Notes: generated from the letters alone by a model not told the origin. A DNA stretch of 49,758 bases from Candidatus Moraniibacteriota bacterium (GCA_023229615.1 JALNYX010000003.1:1-49758), one strand, 5' to 3'. Shown: positions 32,816-42,135, counted from the stretch's first letter. Program-made: numbers and translations.

Positions 32816-35800
32816 CTATTCCATATCACCCACCCGCTCTCGCTCCCGTTCTCCCGCCCTGCGCTTTCTTCGTTTTACAAAGTCATAACCCAAATAGCCA
32901 AGACAACCTGCGAGAGTTGTGCCGGAAATTAACAATCCCAAATAGAACCATCTTTGGGGGAAGAATTCTATGGTCATTTCGATGTCATAACTTCCATCAG
33001 CATTCAGCTTGCAGGCACTATTCAATTCATCACTTTCCGACTTTTGACTTTTGACTTTTGACTCACACAATTGTTCCGGTTCAACAAACCAGCCATTCAA
33101 AAATCCATTCAATTCAAAATGCTTGTCATCCGAAATCCGATCAGGCTTTACCCAAGGAATCCACGACGCGATAAATCGCGAGTATAAAGTCGAAAGTCGA
33201 AAGTTAAAAGCATTTGAGTCAACGATGCCAATCTTATTATTAGTAAGTTGTGCCTGCCACTGCGGATGAAAACTCTCACTCATCGCCAAATAAAACGGCG
33301 TAGTCGCCCCCTTGATATGAACTAATTTTTTGGTAGGATTCAATAAATCAAATGTTACTTCCTTAGGATCGACAAAATTAGTCTGAGGATCACTCACGAG
33401 ATAGTAATGATTTTGAATGTCAGGAAGCTCAATTAAATGAAAATTATCGTAAAGTGTCCTAATATTGGTCTTTTCATCTTGACTGAAAGAATAAACTGCA
33501 AGTGATGCTTCTTCCACACCATTTGGAATTGAGATGATTTTAGAAAAATGATGCCACTCATTATTTGTTATTGGAAGTCGTTTACTGATGTAGTTATTCT
33601 TACCAAAACCCAAGTAAAATGCTGCGATTTTTCCATCATCACTCTTATAATCAAAAGATAATAAATATGAAGCGTTACTTTTTAAATAAATTTTTCCCGT
33701 AGAAGTACACGCATTATGACGAATCGAGGATAATTCTAAAGAATTTAGACCATCCGTCCTATCGCTTGATAATTTCATTGAAATTAAGGGATTGTCATCG
33801 TAAGCATTGCAATCACTCACTGCTTTCTGCCACATTCCATCTTCAAAAGAAAAATTTAAAATATCATTTTTATAACTAAAATTATCATGTTTGTATGTAA
33901 TTCCCAATGAACTACCTGATAAAACATCAATAGCACTGTAATAATCCCTAATAATATCATCATCTTTTTCTAAAATTTTAATTTGAGATTGCAGTATCTC
34001 TATTTCTGCTGTTATATTATTAGAATATAAATAAGTTTTTCCATTTGTTGGAATATCCCTAAGAACAATTTCTTTATTTTGTATTTCTTCTGGTGTTAGA
34101 AATTCAAATAATCTAGTTATTTTTTGTGTTGGAAATTCAAATTTTTTTTCGGAAACAATAAAATCTTCTTTATCGCTAATGGTATCTAAAACAAATTCAA
34201 ATTTTTTATTAATATTTAAATATGAATCATATTGTGTCAAATCTAAAAATGACCTAAAATAATTTTTATAATTACTATTCTCATACACAACCAATTCCGT
34301 GGTTCCAATATCAATTCGCTTTAAATATGATAATTTGTCAAGATTATCAATATACCATTGACGGATATTAGGATTTTCCCTACCTCCATAATCTATAAAA
34401 AAATTATCATCATTACTATAATCGCTCAACGGCACTACGATATACTTAATAGACCCTGCATCCAAAAGATGATCTGAAAAATATTTATTAAATGGATCAA
34501 TGATTTTTAAAAATCTATCTCTCGGATGAATATCACCATCAACAAAATTTTTCCACATTTTGTCAGCTATATTAACACCAACTAATCGTGGGTGTTTGTC
34601 TGTATATGTGGCCCATTTACTTGTATGCGGAACCCAATATGTTCGAAAAAAATATGACTGAGAGTTTATAAATTCATTGTAGATTTTATAATCATCTGGT
34701 ATTTGCCTTGGAACAAACAATGTTTCAACACCTCCAGAAAAAAATGACCTTGTGTTTCCTAAAAATATAAATACCACTATAATAGTTAATATAATTCCGA
34801 CATTCTTTATAACTTTATTTTTATTCAATGTTACATAATAAACAAAACTACTAATTAAAACTGAGTAGCCAATGGCTATAAGAAAATAAAACTTACTTGC
34901 CTCTCTAAAAACTTGAAATCCTGGAATATGGGTAAATAGCCATTTATACAGCTCTGGAAAAGGGCTTACAGCTTGTTTAGATAATAAAATCCCAAAAATT
35001 GATATGATGGAGAAAAAAAGAACAAGACGATTTTTTTTCCCCAAAATTAAACCACAAAAAGATATTACAGGAACCAAGAAAAAATAAATTGGGATATGTT
35101 GTGTTTCAAAAACTGCAATTTTACCTCCTGTCCACCAAGGATGAAATAACGCAATAGACCTTGTAAGATTATAAAAACTACTCCCCCATAATTCTCTGCT
35201 AAGTATGGCATTTTCTTGACCACCACCGCTCATAATCATGCCCAGTATCCAGTAAATACTCAAAAAAAGAAATACCGAAAAAGAAACTATTGAATAAATA
35301 ATTATTGAAAAATCAAAATTTTCAAATAATTTAAAAATTGTATAGATAGCTAGTACCACTGAGACAATTAAGGCAACCCTAGGTTCATAAGAACTCAAAC
35401 CAAATAAGGTTAAGGCAGATACAATACAAAATAAAATTTTCTTTTCGTTTAACGCTTTTATAAAAAATAATATTGCAAATGGTGCTAATGCAAATGCAGT
35501 TGCTAATGTTATGTGTCCTGTTTGAAGTGTGAGTATGTAGCTATTAAAAGAATATACACCAGCACCAATGCAAGCAGCTAATACATTTTTAAATATATAT
35601 CTGTTTAAAAAATATGCCGAGAGTGGTGTAAATATAACGATTGGGAAAAAATATTGTATTCTTTCGATTATCTCCCATCTTAAAAAATTATTTAATGCTA
35701 AAACACCAGATAATGCATACGTTGGAGCTTGCCCGACATCAGAAAGATGCCTACCAAAATTTTGATCAGATAACCATAGCGAAAAATAGTTTATCCTTAG

Positions 35801-35950
35801 TGAATACAAAGTCTCATTGAAAAAATAAGTCCAATCACCATGAGTTATAATGGCATCACTAAATAGCCATCTATGATAAATTAACATAGTGACCATGCAT
35901 AAAATTATAATTGGCCATTTCTCTTTTGCTTTTTTAAAAAGATAATTCAT
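32816..35950 (-). CDS. Large YfhO/GT-C-like membrane protein with extracytoplasmic domains
   Basis: A 1044-aa protein. The N-terminal ~400 residues hold about a dozen transmembrane helices with an early outward loop THGDWTYFFNETLYS, then FGRHLSDVGQAPTYAL, like YfhO/AftD-type GT-C glycosyltransferases. A long extracytoplasmic part follows, including a carbohydrate-binding-like beta-sandwich (about 690-830; NFSFEDGMW, then LLSFDYKSDDGK). One last helix (WFYLGLLISGTTLAGCLGYL) and an Arg/Lys/Glu tail close the protein. It is the final gene of the minus-strand glycan operon (5 bp after a GT4 gene) and may transfer sugars outside the cell. KVKSQKSESDE near residue 960 is encoded by a GACTTTT tandem repeat. 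Its gene end is copied twice in the neighbouring cassette region. Confidence 0.65.
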   Translation of the reverse strand: MNYLFKKAKEKWPIIILCMVTMLIYHRWLFSDAIITHGDWTYFFNETLYSLRINYFSLWLSDQNFGRHLSDVGQAPTYALSGVLALNNFLRWEIIERIQYFFPIVIFTPLSAYFLNRYIFKNVLAACIGAGVYSFNSYILTLQTGHITLATAFALAPFAILFFIKALNEKKILFCIVSALTLFGLSSYEPRVALIVSVVLAIYTIFKLFENFDFSIIIYSIVSFSVFLFLSIYWILGMIMSGGGQENAILSRELWGSSFYNLTRSIALFHPWWTGGKIAVFETQHIPIYFFLVPVISFCGLILGKKNRLVLFFSIISIFGILLSKQAVSPFPELYKWLFTHIPGFQVFREASKFYFLIAIGYSVLISSFVYYVTLNKNKVIKNVGIILTIIVVFIFLGNTRSFFSGGVETLFVPRQIPDDYKIYNEFINSQSYFFRTYWVPHTSKWATYTDKHPRLVGVNIADKMWKNFVDGDIHPRDRFLKIIDPFNKYFSDHLLDAGSIKYIVVPLSDYSNDDNFFIDYGGRENPNIRQWYIDNLDKLSYLKRIDIGTTELVVYENSNYKNYFRSFLDLTQYDSYLNINKKFEFVLDTISDKEDFIVSEKKFEFPTQKITRLFEFLTPEEIQNKEIVLRDIPTNGKTYLYSNNITAEIEILQSQIKILEKDDDIIRDYYSAIDVLSGSSLGITYKHDNFSYKNDILNFSFEDGMWQKAVSDCNAYDDNPLISMKLSSDRTDGLNSLELSSIRHNACTSTGKIYLKSNASYLLSFDYKSDDGKIAAFYLGFGKNNYISKRLPITNNEWHHFSKIISIPNGVEEASLAVYSFSQDEKTNIRTLYDNFHLIELPDIQNHYYLVSDPQTNFVDPKEVTFDLLNPTKKLVHIKGATTPFYLAMSESFHPQWQAQLTNNKIGIVDSNAFNFRLSTLYSRFIASWIPWVKPDRISDDKHFELNGFLNGWFVEPEQLCESKVKSQKSESDELNSACKLNADGSYDIEMTIEFFPQRWFYLGLLISGTTLAGCLGYLGYDFVKRRKRRAGERERERVGDME
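33039..33062. repeat. 7-bp tandem repeat GACTTTT inside the 1044-aa gene
   Basis: Three full copies plus GAC. It encodes the VKSQKS stretch on the minus strand. A sister tract AAAGTCG lies at 33186-33210. They belong to a dispersed motif also seen near 26.95, 27.52, 39.05, 39.68 and 39.82 kb. Confidence 0.8.
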
Positions 35951-35955
35951 CTAAA

Positions 35956-37128
35956 TTATTTTCCAACAATTCTTTTTGCTAATTTTGGATATATATTTGA
36001 AGATTTAAATCGTTCAAAAATTAAACTAGCATCAGATCTTATCACAAATCCGTTAATAACTAAATTCTTTATTGACTTAACAAACTCATCAATAGTTTCA
36101 GGAAGAAACCCCCAATAATTATCTGCTATAACATCCTTTGGCCCCGGGGCAGGAAAAGCAATAACTGGTACATTTACAGACAATGCCTCTAAAATCGTAT
36201 AACCAAAAGTTTCATTTTTACTTGTTAATACCAACAAATTACATTGCGACAACAACGAAGGAATATATTCATTATTAACATATCCGTGAATTGTGATATT
36301 TATCCCCTCGTTTGACATTTTATCAAAAATACATTTATCAGGACCCTCCCCGATAATGTGCCACATAATTTTATTTTCAATATCCTTATTGCATTTTTCA
36401 ATAATTTCCTTTAGATAAAGAACGCCCTTGTCTTTAGACAGTCTACCAATCCAAGCTATATGATAAAAATCATCCACAGATTGCATCCCAAATTTATATG
36501 TTTGTAAATTTTTTAAAAAAATATCATGCTGGAATGAATTTGGTATAAGAAAAACATTATCCGAAAATCCGTATTTACATAAAATTTCCTTGTCATAAGT
36601 ATTCAATACATGAAACTGCCTGACTCCTTTAGTTAAAAATTTATAAAAAAACTTTCCATATAAAAAATTATGTATTTTTTCATGCATTGATATGCAACTT
36701 TTAAAATGTAGCTGGGTATGGCATCCAAATGTTATAGGTGGGATATTTTTATATCCAATAAAAAATTTTAAAAAGAATGCTTCTACTATTTCATTTTTTG
36801 TATAAATCACATCATACTCCTTTAATATTTCCCTTAAATTAATAAAAGACGTTGCCCTTCTGTATAAAATTCCATTTAATTTTTTTTCTATTTCTTCATT
36901 ATTAAAATAATTACTGACTTTATTTTTTTTTCTCAAATAATAAAAATTTAAAAGATTACTAAATTTTCTAGAAAAATTTTCATCCATTGTTATGATGTCG
37001 ACATGTGCTAATTCATGTTTTTTAACGAATAGAGCAAACTCTAGAAAAAATTTTTCTAGACCACCACGATAACCGAACCCTGTTAACTTGAATAATGCAA
37101 TTTTTTTCTTTCTATATAACTTTTTCAT
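35956..37128 (-). CDS. GT4-family glycosyltransferase
   Basis: A 390-aa GT-B enzyme. KLTGFGYRGGLEKFFLEFA is the glycine-rich N-terminal loop, IAWIGRLSKDKGVLYL the start of the C-terminal domain, and KNETFGYTILEALSVNVPVI the E-x7-E donor motif. It overlaps the upstream GT4 by 17 bp and is followed 5 bp later by the 1044-aa membrane protein. It is part of the second glycan operon; sugar unknown. Confidence 0.86.
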   Translation of the reverse strand: MKKLYRKKKIALFKLTGFGYRGGLEKFFLEFALFVKKHELAHVDIITMDENFSRKFSNLLNFYYLRKKNKVSNYFNNEEIEKKLNGILYRRATSFINLREILKEYDVIYTKNEIVEAFFLKFFIGYKNIPPITFGCHTQLHFKSCISMHEKIHNFLYGKFFYKFLTKGVRQFHVLNTYDKEILCKYGFSDNVFLIPNSFQHDIFLKNLQTYKFGMQSVDDFYHIAWIGRLSKDKGVLYLKEIIEKCNKDIENKIMWHIIGEGPDKCIFDKMSNEGINITIHGYVNNEYIPSLLSQCNLLVLTSKNETFGYTILEALSVNVPVIAFPAPGPKDVIADNYWGFLPETIDEFVKSIKNLVINGFVIRSDASLIFERFKSSNIYPKLAKRIVGK

Positions 37129-38191
37129 ATAAATAATCCCTGTTAAATTTTAAATAAAAATCTCTTGCTTTAAAATAAAAATTATCTGTGCGAAAGTTTT
37201 TAATTTTCATCTTTAATACACTAATTTCCATTTTATCAAAAACAATGCCCAATGAATTATCTTTAATAAACTTAGCTATCTCTGGTACATTTGACATAAA
37301 AACAGGAATTCCACAAGCAACATATTCACCCACCTTTGATGGAGAACAATAATAAGTCCATTTTGATTGAAGATTATAAGGAGCTAGCCCGATTCCATCG
37401 AATTTTTTTAAATATTCTAGCACAAATTCATGGGACTTTTGATAATGAGTTTCAACATTGATATTTTTATCTTTACACAAATCCAGCACTCGCTCCCAAT
37501 CATCACCTTGGCCTATAATAACAAGTTTTTTGATTTCAGAATGTAAAACATTAAGCAAATCAAATAATCCATGCTCCTTAGTAACACTACCAACATAAAT
37601 AAATTTATCTTTTTTAATATCTTTTTTAATAAATTCTGGCTCATCAATAAATATACCATTTGGAATAACCATACTCTTCTCCTTTTTTAATCCAAGTTTG
37701 ATCCTAGCCCGCTCTGCACGCTTTGTATTTGAAATTACAATATCACTATATTTCAAAGCTACTATTTCTATTAAATAATATACCTGATTCAATGCCCAAT
37801 TTTTATGAAATCTATCCTCAGAATAATCAGATGCAAAAAATATGATTTTCTTTACTCTTTTTCTTAATATATATTTTACTAAAATTCCGCTAAGAGTATC
37901 GAAATTATTAGCTCCAATAAAAACATCGAACTTAGTTTTTTTCAAATATTTTAAGGAAATATAAATATCTTTTATAAAATTATAAATACTCATCTTCCTC
38001 CTTTGTATTCTCGTAATTTCCTTTAAATTTTCATAAAAAAATGTTGATTCATTTTCATATTTATCCAGAGGATGCGAAAGCCTGCTAACAAAGTATCCTT
38101 TACGAAGCAAATATGCCTCAAGATAGTTAACCGATCCACTCTTTTTGTTTGCATGATTTAAGATAAAAATCTTCAATTCTCTATTTTTCAT
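37112..38191 (-). CDS. GT4-like glycosyltransferase
   Basis: A 359-aa GT-B protein. It begins with KIFILNHANKKSGSVNYLEA and has MVIPNGIFIDEPEF, FIYVGSVTKEHGLFDLL and a C-terminal donor segment SPSKVGEYVACGIPVFMSNV, the SPxKxxEYxAxGxP form used by many GT4 enzymes. It overlaps the upstream GT2 by 11 bp and the downstream GT4 by 17 bp. Its role is sugar addition in the second glycan operon. Confidence 0.84.
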   Translation of the reverse strand: MKNRELKIFILNHANKKSGSVNYLEAYLLRKGYFVSRLSHPLDKYENESTFFYENLKEITRIQRRKMSIYNFIKDIYISLKYLKKTKFDVFIGANNFDTLSGILVKYILRKRVKKIIFFASDYSEDRFHKNWALNQVYYLIEIVALKYSDIVISNTKRAERARIKLGLKKEKSMVIPNGIFIDEPEFIKKDIKKDKFIYVGSVTKEHGLFDLLNVLHSEIKKLVIIGQGDDWERVLDLCKDKNINVETHYQKSHEFVLEYLKKFDGIGLAPYNLQSKWTYYCSPSKVGEYVACGIPVFMSNVPEIAKFIKDNSLGIVFDKMEISVLKMKIKNFRTDNFYFKARDFYLKFNRDYLYEKVI

Positions 38192-39020
38192 ACTTCGATA
38201 TATTTATCAAATACCCAACTCCTCCAAACCCAAACTCACAAGTCTTCATAAACAACATACCAAGACCCACAAGCGGATGGCGAAACAGTTTTTTTGGATT
38301 ACTTAAAAATAATTTATAACGTGAAACGATTCCCGTCTGATGACCAACATTTTCCCTATGCTTGGAATTTTTTGCATATTTCGCAAACTCTCCGGCATAA
38401 TAATATTTTTTCTTCACCGTTTTCCACAAATCAATCCTCCCCTCATTATGATCCAAAAATTCATCCGTCCTCACAATCTTTCCCAATTCCCCAATCCTCT
38501 GCGACAAATCCCAATCCTCCCCGCTCGTCATCTTTTCATTATAGCCTCCAACCCGCAAAAAGTCATCCCGATAGAAAAATCTCGCCGCCTCCATCCAATC
38601 AATCCCCACATAGAAACTCTTCTCCAATGATTTGCACTTTGCCCAAAAACCTTCTCCGATCGAACGCTCTGGAATAATCACCGCCCTCACTTCTTCATCC
38701 TTTTCCATTCTTTCCACACAACCCTCAATAACCTTCGGAGTCAGCTCCATATCAGAATCAATCACCAAAACATATTTCCCACTGGCATTTTTCACTCCCA
38801 AATTTCTTTGCGCGCAACGATGATCTCCAATTTTATCAAAAACAAAAACCTTGTCCGTATATTCCTTTGCAATTTGAACATCATCCAATTTGCTATTTCC
38901 ATCAACCACAATAATTTCAATATTTGGATAAGTTTGCTTTTTCAAACAATCCAAACATCGACGCAAAAGTTCTGAACGATCACGAGTAGGAATGATAATT
39001 GAAACTAAATCTTTTTCCAT
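38181..39020 (-). CDS. GT2-family glycosyltransferase
   Basis: A 279-aa GT-A enzyme. SIIIPTRDRSELLRRCLDCL opens the fold, DGNS follows at about 40-43, the DSD metal site is at residues 88-90, and TSGEDWDLSQRI contains the ED catalytic-base motif. A weak hydrophobic helix near the C-terminus (LVGLGMLFMKTCEFGFGGVG) may associate with the membrane. It shares its 3' end with the next gene by an 11-bp overlap. The upstream gap (39021-39106) is full of AAAGTC-type repeats. Confidence 0.86.
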   Translation of the reverse strand: MEKDLVSIIIPTRDRSELLRRCLDCLKKQTYPNIEIIVVDGNSKLDDVQIAKEYTDKVFVFDKIGDHRCAQRNLGVKNASGKYVLVIDSDMELTPKVIEGCVERMEKDEEVRAVIIPERSIGEGFWAKCKSLEKSFYVGIDWMEAARFFYRDDFLRVGGYNEKMTSGEDWDLSQRIGELGKIVRTDEFLDHNEGRIDLWKTVKKKYYYAGEFAKYAKNSKHRENVGHQTGIVSRYKLFLSNPKKLFRHPLVGLGMLFMKTCEFGFGGVGYLINISKYEK

Positions 39021-39030
39021 AATAATGAAT

Positions 39031-39137
39031 AGTCTATAATGTCTTAATGTCTATAAAGTCAAAAGTCGGAATATAGTCGAAAGTCTATAATGTCGTAATG
39101 TCGACTTTACGGACTCGATAACTTTACGGACTCGATA
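39031..39137. repeat. Cluster of short direct repeats between two glycosyltransferase genes
   Basis: GTCTATAATGTC occurs twice (about 39032 and 39083) among several AAAGTC/AAAGTCG heptamers. A 17-bp tandem pair ACTTTACGGACTCGATA follows (39104-39120 and 39121-39137) and forms the last codons of the upstream gene. The stretch has no gene of its own. Confidence 0.7.
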
Positions 39138-40282
39138 ACTTTCTTGAAATCTTCATAACTTTTATCAAAATTAACATCCTTACTCCAAGCATGAGCGGCT
39201 CTTCTATTTTTTTCATATTCATCTCCATCAGAAAGCAACTTCACGATATTTTCTGCTAAATTTTCCGGAGTATTTTCCCGACATATCAAACCCGTTTCCC
39301 CATCCCGCACACTATCACGCAAACCATCCACATCATATACCACTGCCGGAGTACCCTGACTATTGGCTTCCGTCACCACCAACCCCCAACCCTCCTTTAT
39401 CGAAGTCGCACAAATCAAATGCGATTTTCGCATCAACTCCTCCCGCTCCTCATCAGAAGTCCTACCCAGCACACTGATAGAATCTTTGAATTCAGATTTT
39501 TCTATCATTGCCAGCACCTTTTTTCCAAAACTATCACTAGCATCGCCGGAAACCAACAACCTCAAATCCTTGATCTTTCCCTTGGCGATTTCAAAAGCCC
39601 TCACGATTTGATCCGTCCGCTTCATCGCCCGCACCGCACCCAGAGAAAGAACAGTCGGCATTTCATACTTCGCGGACTTTTGACTTTCAAATTCCAACTC
39701 ATCTATCGGCGCAATAATAGTTCCCTCACTGATAATATGAATATTCTCTTTTTTAAATCCGTATTTCAACAAATCCTTTTTCGTACTTTCCGAAACCGTA
39801 ATCACCTGCGGTGAGTCAAAAGTCTTGAAAGTCCATAAAGTCGAAAGTTGGAATCCGGAACTCAGTAACCACAAATACACAGGCTCCAATAAATATCCCA
39901 TCAAACTAAACGGAAAAAACAACTGATAAAACCAAATCTCCCGGCACAACTGATGAATAAAAATAATATTCCTTTCTTTAACATAAAATCTGGCAAAAAA
40001 AGGAGCTGTATTGATTTCATCAATTACCAAATCCGCTTGCCCTCTCAAATTTTTCAAATAATATATCATCGCCCATAAATATACCGTGTAGCGATTTCCC
40101 ATACGGATTATTTTATAACCATCCACCATTTCCACCTCCTTGCACCCGACAAAACTACCCACCAAAAAAGTAAGCGTATGACCATCCGCCACCAAGCGTT
40201 TCGCCAACTCCTCATTCACCACTTCCGCCCCGCCAGCCAAAGGGTTTTTCAAATCTTTCCATGTGAACCACAAAATTTTCAT
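39107..40282 (-). CDS. GT4-family glycosyltransferase
   Basis: About 391 aa from the ATG at 40282; a GTG at 40297 adds only five residues. MKILWFTWKDLKNPLAGGAE is the classic GT4 opening. Later come VLSLGAVRAMKRTDQIVRAF and the donor motif KEGWGLVVTEANSQGTPAVV. The C-terminus IESVKLSSP is produced by a 17-bp tandem duplication (39104-39137) that shifts the frame and replaces the original end by a few residues. Two internal stretches (ESQKSAKYE and LSTLWTFKTFDS) coincide with AAAGTC-type repeats. It is the first gene of the second glycan operon. Confidence 0.86.
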   Translation of the reverse strand: MKILWFTWKDLKNPLAGGAEVVNEELAKRLVADGHTLTFLVGSFVGCKEVEMVDGYKIIRMGNRYTVYLWAMIYYLKNLRGQADLVIDEINTAPFFARFYVKERNIIFIHQLCREIWFYQLFFPFSLMGYLLEPVYLWLLSSGFQLSTLWTFKTFDSPQVITVSESTKKDLLKYGFKKENIHIISEGTIIAPIDELEFESQKSAKYEMPTVLSLGAVRAMKRTDQIVRAFEIAKGKIKDLRLLVSGDASDSFGKKVLAMIEKSEFKDSISVLGRTSDEEREELMRKSHLICATSIKEGWGLVVTEANSQGTPAVVYDVDGLRDSVRDGETGLICRENTPENLAENIVKLLSDGDEYEKNRRAAHAWSKDVNFDKSYEDFKKVIESVKLSSP

Positions 40283-40290
40283 AAATGTCT

Positions 40291-40774
40291 GAACCACTGA
40301 TTCTCACGTGATTTTATTGATTGCACGTGATTAGAGTTTCGTTATTTTACATATCTCTTAACTTCTAAACTTCTAGCACCAAAATTTATCAGCAAACCCA
40401 GCTTAACCTTATAGGCTTCGATGTAGTTTATTAGCTGAGCGATGTTCACATCTTCTAGTTTTGTTATCGCCTTCAACTCAACCATAACATCTCTGTCAAC
40501 CAAAAAATCAACTCTTCTAGTGCCGACCAATTGTTCTTCGTAGAAAATATCCATTTCTTTTTCACGTTCAAACTTCAATCCCTCTTTTTCAAATTCAATC
40601 GCCAATGATCTTTGATAGATAACCTCCTGAAAACCATTGCCCAGGGTACGATGCACCTTCTGCGCGCATTTGATAATCTTTCCCGTCACATCTGACTTAT
40701 AATATTTTTCATCTATATAATTATCCATAAAAATCATGTGTACTTATGTGTAAATCAGTGAGAATCAGTGGTTC
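40291..40774. mobile_element. GxxExxY gene framed by perfect 17-bp inverted repeats
   Basis: GAACCACTGATTCTCAC at 40291-40307 is the exact reverse complement of 40758-40774. The 450-bp interval contains only the GxxExxY gene. This looks like a compact insertion unit. No target-site duplication was identified and no transposase is present. Confidence 0.6.
40342..40737 (-). CDS. GxxExxY protein (PDDEXK_3 family)
   Basis: A 131-aa protein (or 128 aa from the internal ATG at 40728, MDNYIDEKYY). It has the family signature GNGFQEVIYQRSLAIEFEKE (GxxExxY), then RVDFLVDRDVMVELKAIT with the D and E-x-K residues of a PD-(D/E)XK nuclease-like core, and QLINYIEAYKVKLGLLINFG. Family members are small, widespread in CPR and Bacteroidetes, and of uncertain role; nuclease or defence functions are suspected. 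Perfect inverted repeats frame it. Confidence 0.88.
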   Translation of the reverse strand: MIFMDNYIDEKYYKSDVTGKIIKCAQKVHRTLGNGFQEVIYQRSLAIEFEKEGLKFEREKEMDIFYEEQLVGTRRVDFLVDRDVMVELKAITKLEDVNIAQLINYIEAYKVKLGLLINFGARSLEVKRYVK

Positions 40775-40779
40775 TGACT

Positions 40780-42135
40780 TTATCTGTGGTTCACGATCTC
40801 CCAATGCCCGCCTTTGTCTGGACCGATTCTTTTGATGAGTCCTTTCTCTTTCAACCTTGCAATATCTCTCTTGATGGTTTTTTCATTTACCTGCAACTCT
40901 TTCGCAATTTCAGAAATAGCAATATCATTTTTGCTTTCTACTAAACGCATAATCAGATCAGCCCTTTCAGGGACATTTTCAGGGACATTTTCAGGGACAT
41001 TTTCAGGGACATTTTCAGGGACATTTTTCCTGCGTTTCCAAAAAACAATCACAAAAGCCCCTGATCTTTCAGAAAAATCAGGCATCTCATTGCCATTCTT
41101 TTCACACTCTTCAATTATCCGTTGGAAGCCTGCTCCCCAATTTTCTACCAATTCAATTTGATGAAAAATTTCCACCAACTTTTTGTTTCTCGGGATAGAT
41201 CTGTTTTCAGTGAGAATACTTTTTATATTAATCTCTTTAGGTAAAAGCCCTGGACTCCAAATTTCAAGAGAATTATCAAAAATTCTAATTTGAATATTCC
41301 CCGGATCATTATAGTCCCGATGAATAAGCGCATTAATGACTGCTTCGCGCAGAGCTAAGAGTGGATAATCCCAAACTTCATCTCTTTTTGGCTTTCCAGT
41401 CATGACAAATTCCGTATTGATGTGTCGCTTGATGAAATCCATCGTTTCGTCAACGGCGCGAATAATGTTTCCGTCAAATTCTTTTTCGTCCAAAAATTTG
41501 GCAACACTTTCCCCTTTAAACCTTGCCGCCTTCACAATGACATTGTGCATCTCAGTATTGTTTTTTACAAAACAAAGATAGCCAGCATTGGTAATTTTAT
41601 TTTTTACTATCAACCCAATCTTTTTCAAAAAATCAATTGAGGAAACGACCTTAAGCTTGTAATATTCTTTGTTTACCCTCTCAATAAGTCTATCATCAAA
41701 TTCGACTTTTTTAGAATCTTTTTCCAAATACATTTTGTCGAAATCCGATAAGGCATATCTTTTTATTAACTCCCTCACTTCCGTTTGAGACATTTTTTGG
41801 TTGGTTTTTCCGACTCTCATATATGCCCTATCAAAAGCAAACACGGGCTTATTGTCAGATTCCGAGACTTCAATCTCCACGATTTCACCCAAGCCGAAAG
41901 TTTTAACATTTATGGATGGGTACAGAATTGGATCAGTATGATTTTTTATTTTATTGGCGAAATCTTCAATAGTGCTTTTTCCGAGCTGAATTTCACTAGC
42001 CACGCCATCATCTTTCATACCGATAACAACCTTTCCGCCTTTTCTATTGGCAAAGGCGCAAAGAGCAACGATCGCCTCTTTCCATTCAGAAAATGAAGTT
42101 TTTAATTCAATTTTTTCAGATTCTTTTAATTTCAT
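40780..42135 (-). CDS. AlbA_2/Schlafen-domain ATP-binding regulator
   Basis: A 451-aa protein. Residues ~5-125 are the AlbA_2 (Schlafen-type) domain (FANRKGGKVVIGMKDDG), the middle holds the GHKL-ATPase-like half usual in this RecG-like family (LREAVINALIHRDYNDPG, then IFDNSLEIWSPGLLP, and VENWGAGFQRIIEECE), and the last ~60 residues are a winged helix (AISEIAKELQVNEKTIKRDI). A VPEN repeat (five copies) links the last two. Such proteins are thought to act in transcription regulation or defence. It stands alone between two glycan gene groups. Confidence 0.82.
   Translation of the reverse strand: MKLKESEKIELKTSFSEWKEAIVALCAFANRKGGKVVIGMKDDGVASEIQLGKSTIEDFANKIKNHTDPILYPSINVKTFGLGEIVEIEVSESDNKPVFAFDRAYMRVGKTNQKMSQTEVRELIKRYALSDFDKMYLEKDSKKVEFDDRLIERVNKEYYKLKVVSSIDFLKKIGLIVKNKITNAGYLCFVKNNTEMHNVIVKAARFKGESVAKFLDEKEFDGNIIRAVDETMDFIKRHINTEFVMTGKPKRDEVWDYPLLALREAVINALIHRDYNDPGNIQIRIFDNSLEIWSPGLLPKEINIKSILTENRSIPRNKKLVEIFHQIELVENWGAGFQRIIEECEKNGNEMPDFSERSGAFVIVFWKRRKNVPENVPENVPENVPENVPERADLIMRLVESKNDIAISEIAKELQVNEKTIKRDIARLKEKGLIKRIGPDKGGHWEIVNHR
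40969..41028. repeat. 12-bp tandem repeat coding for VPEN
   Basis: Five copies of AGGGACATTTTC, the last slightly changed, encode repeated VPEN on the minus strand. The unit is a multiple of three, so changes in copy number alter linker length without frameshift. NVPENVPE runs are usual in this protein family. Confidence 0.9.
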
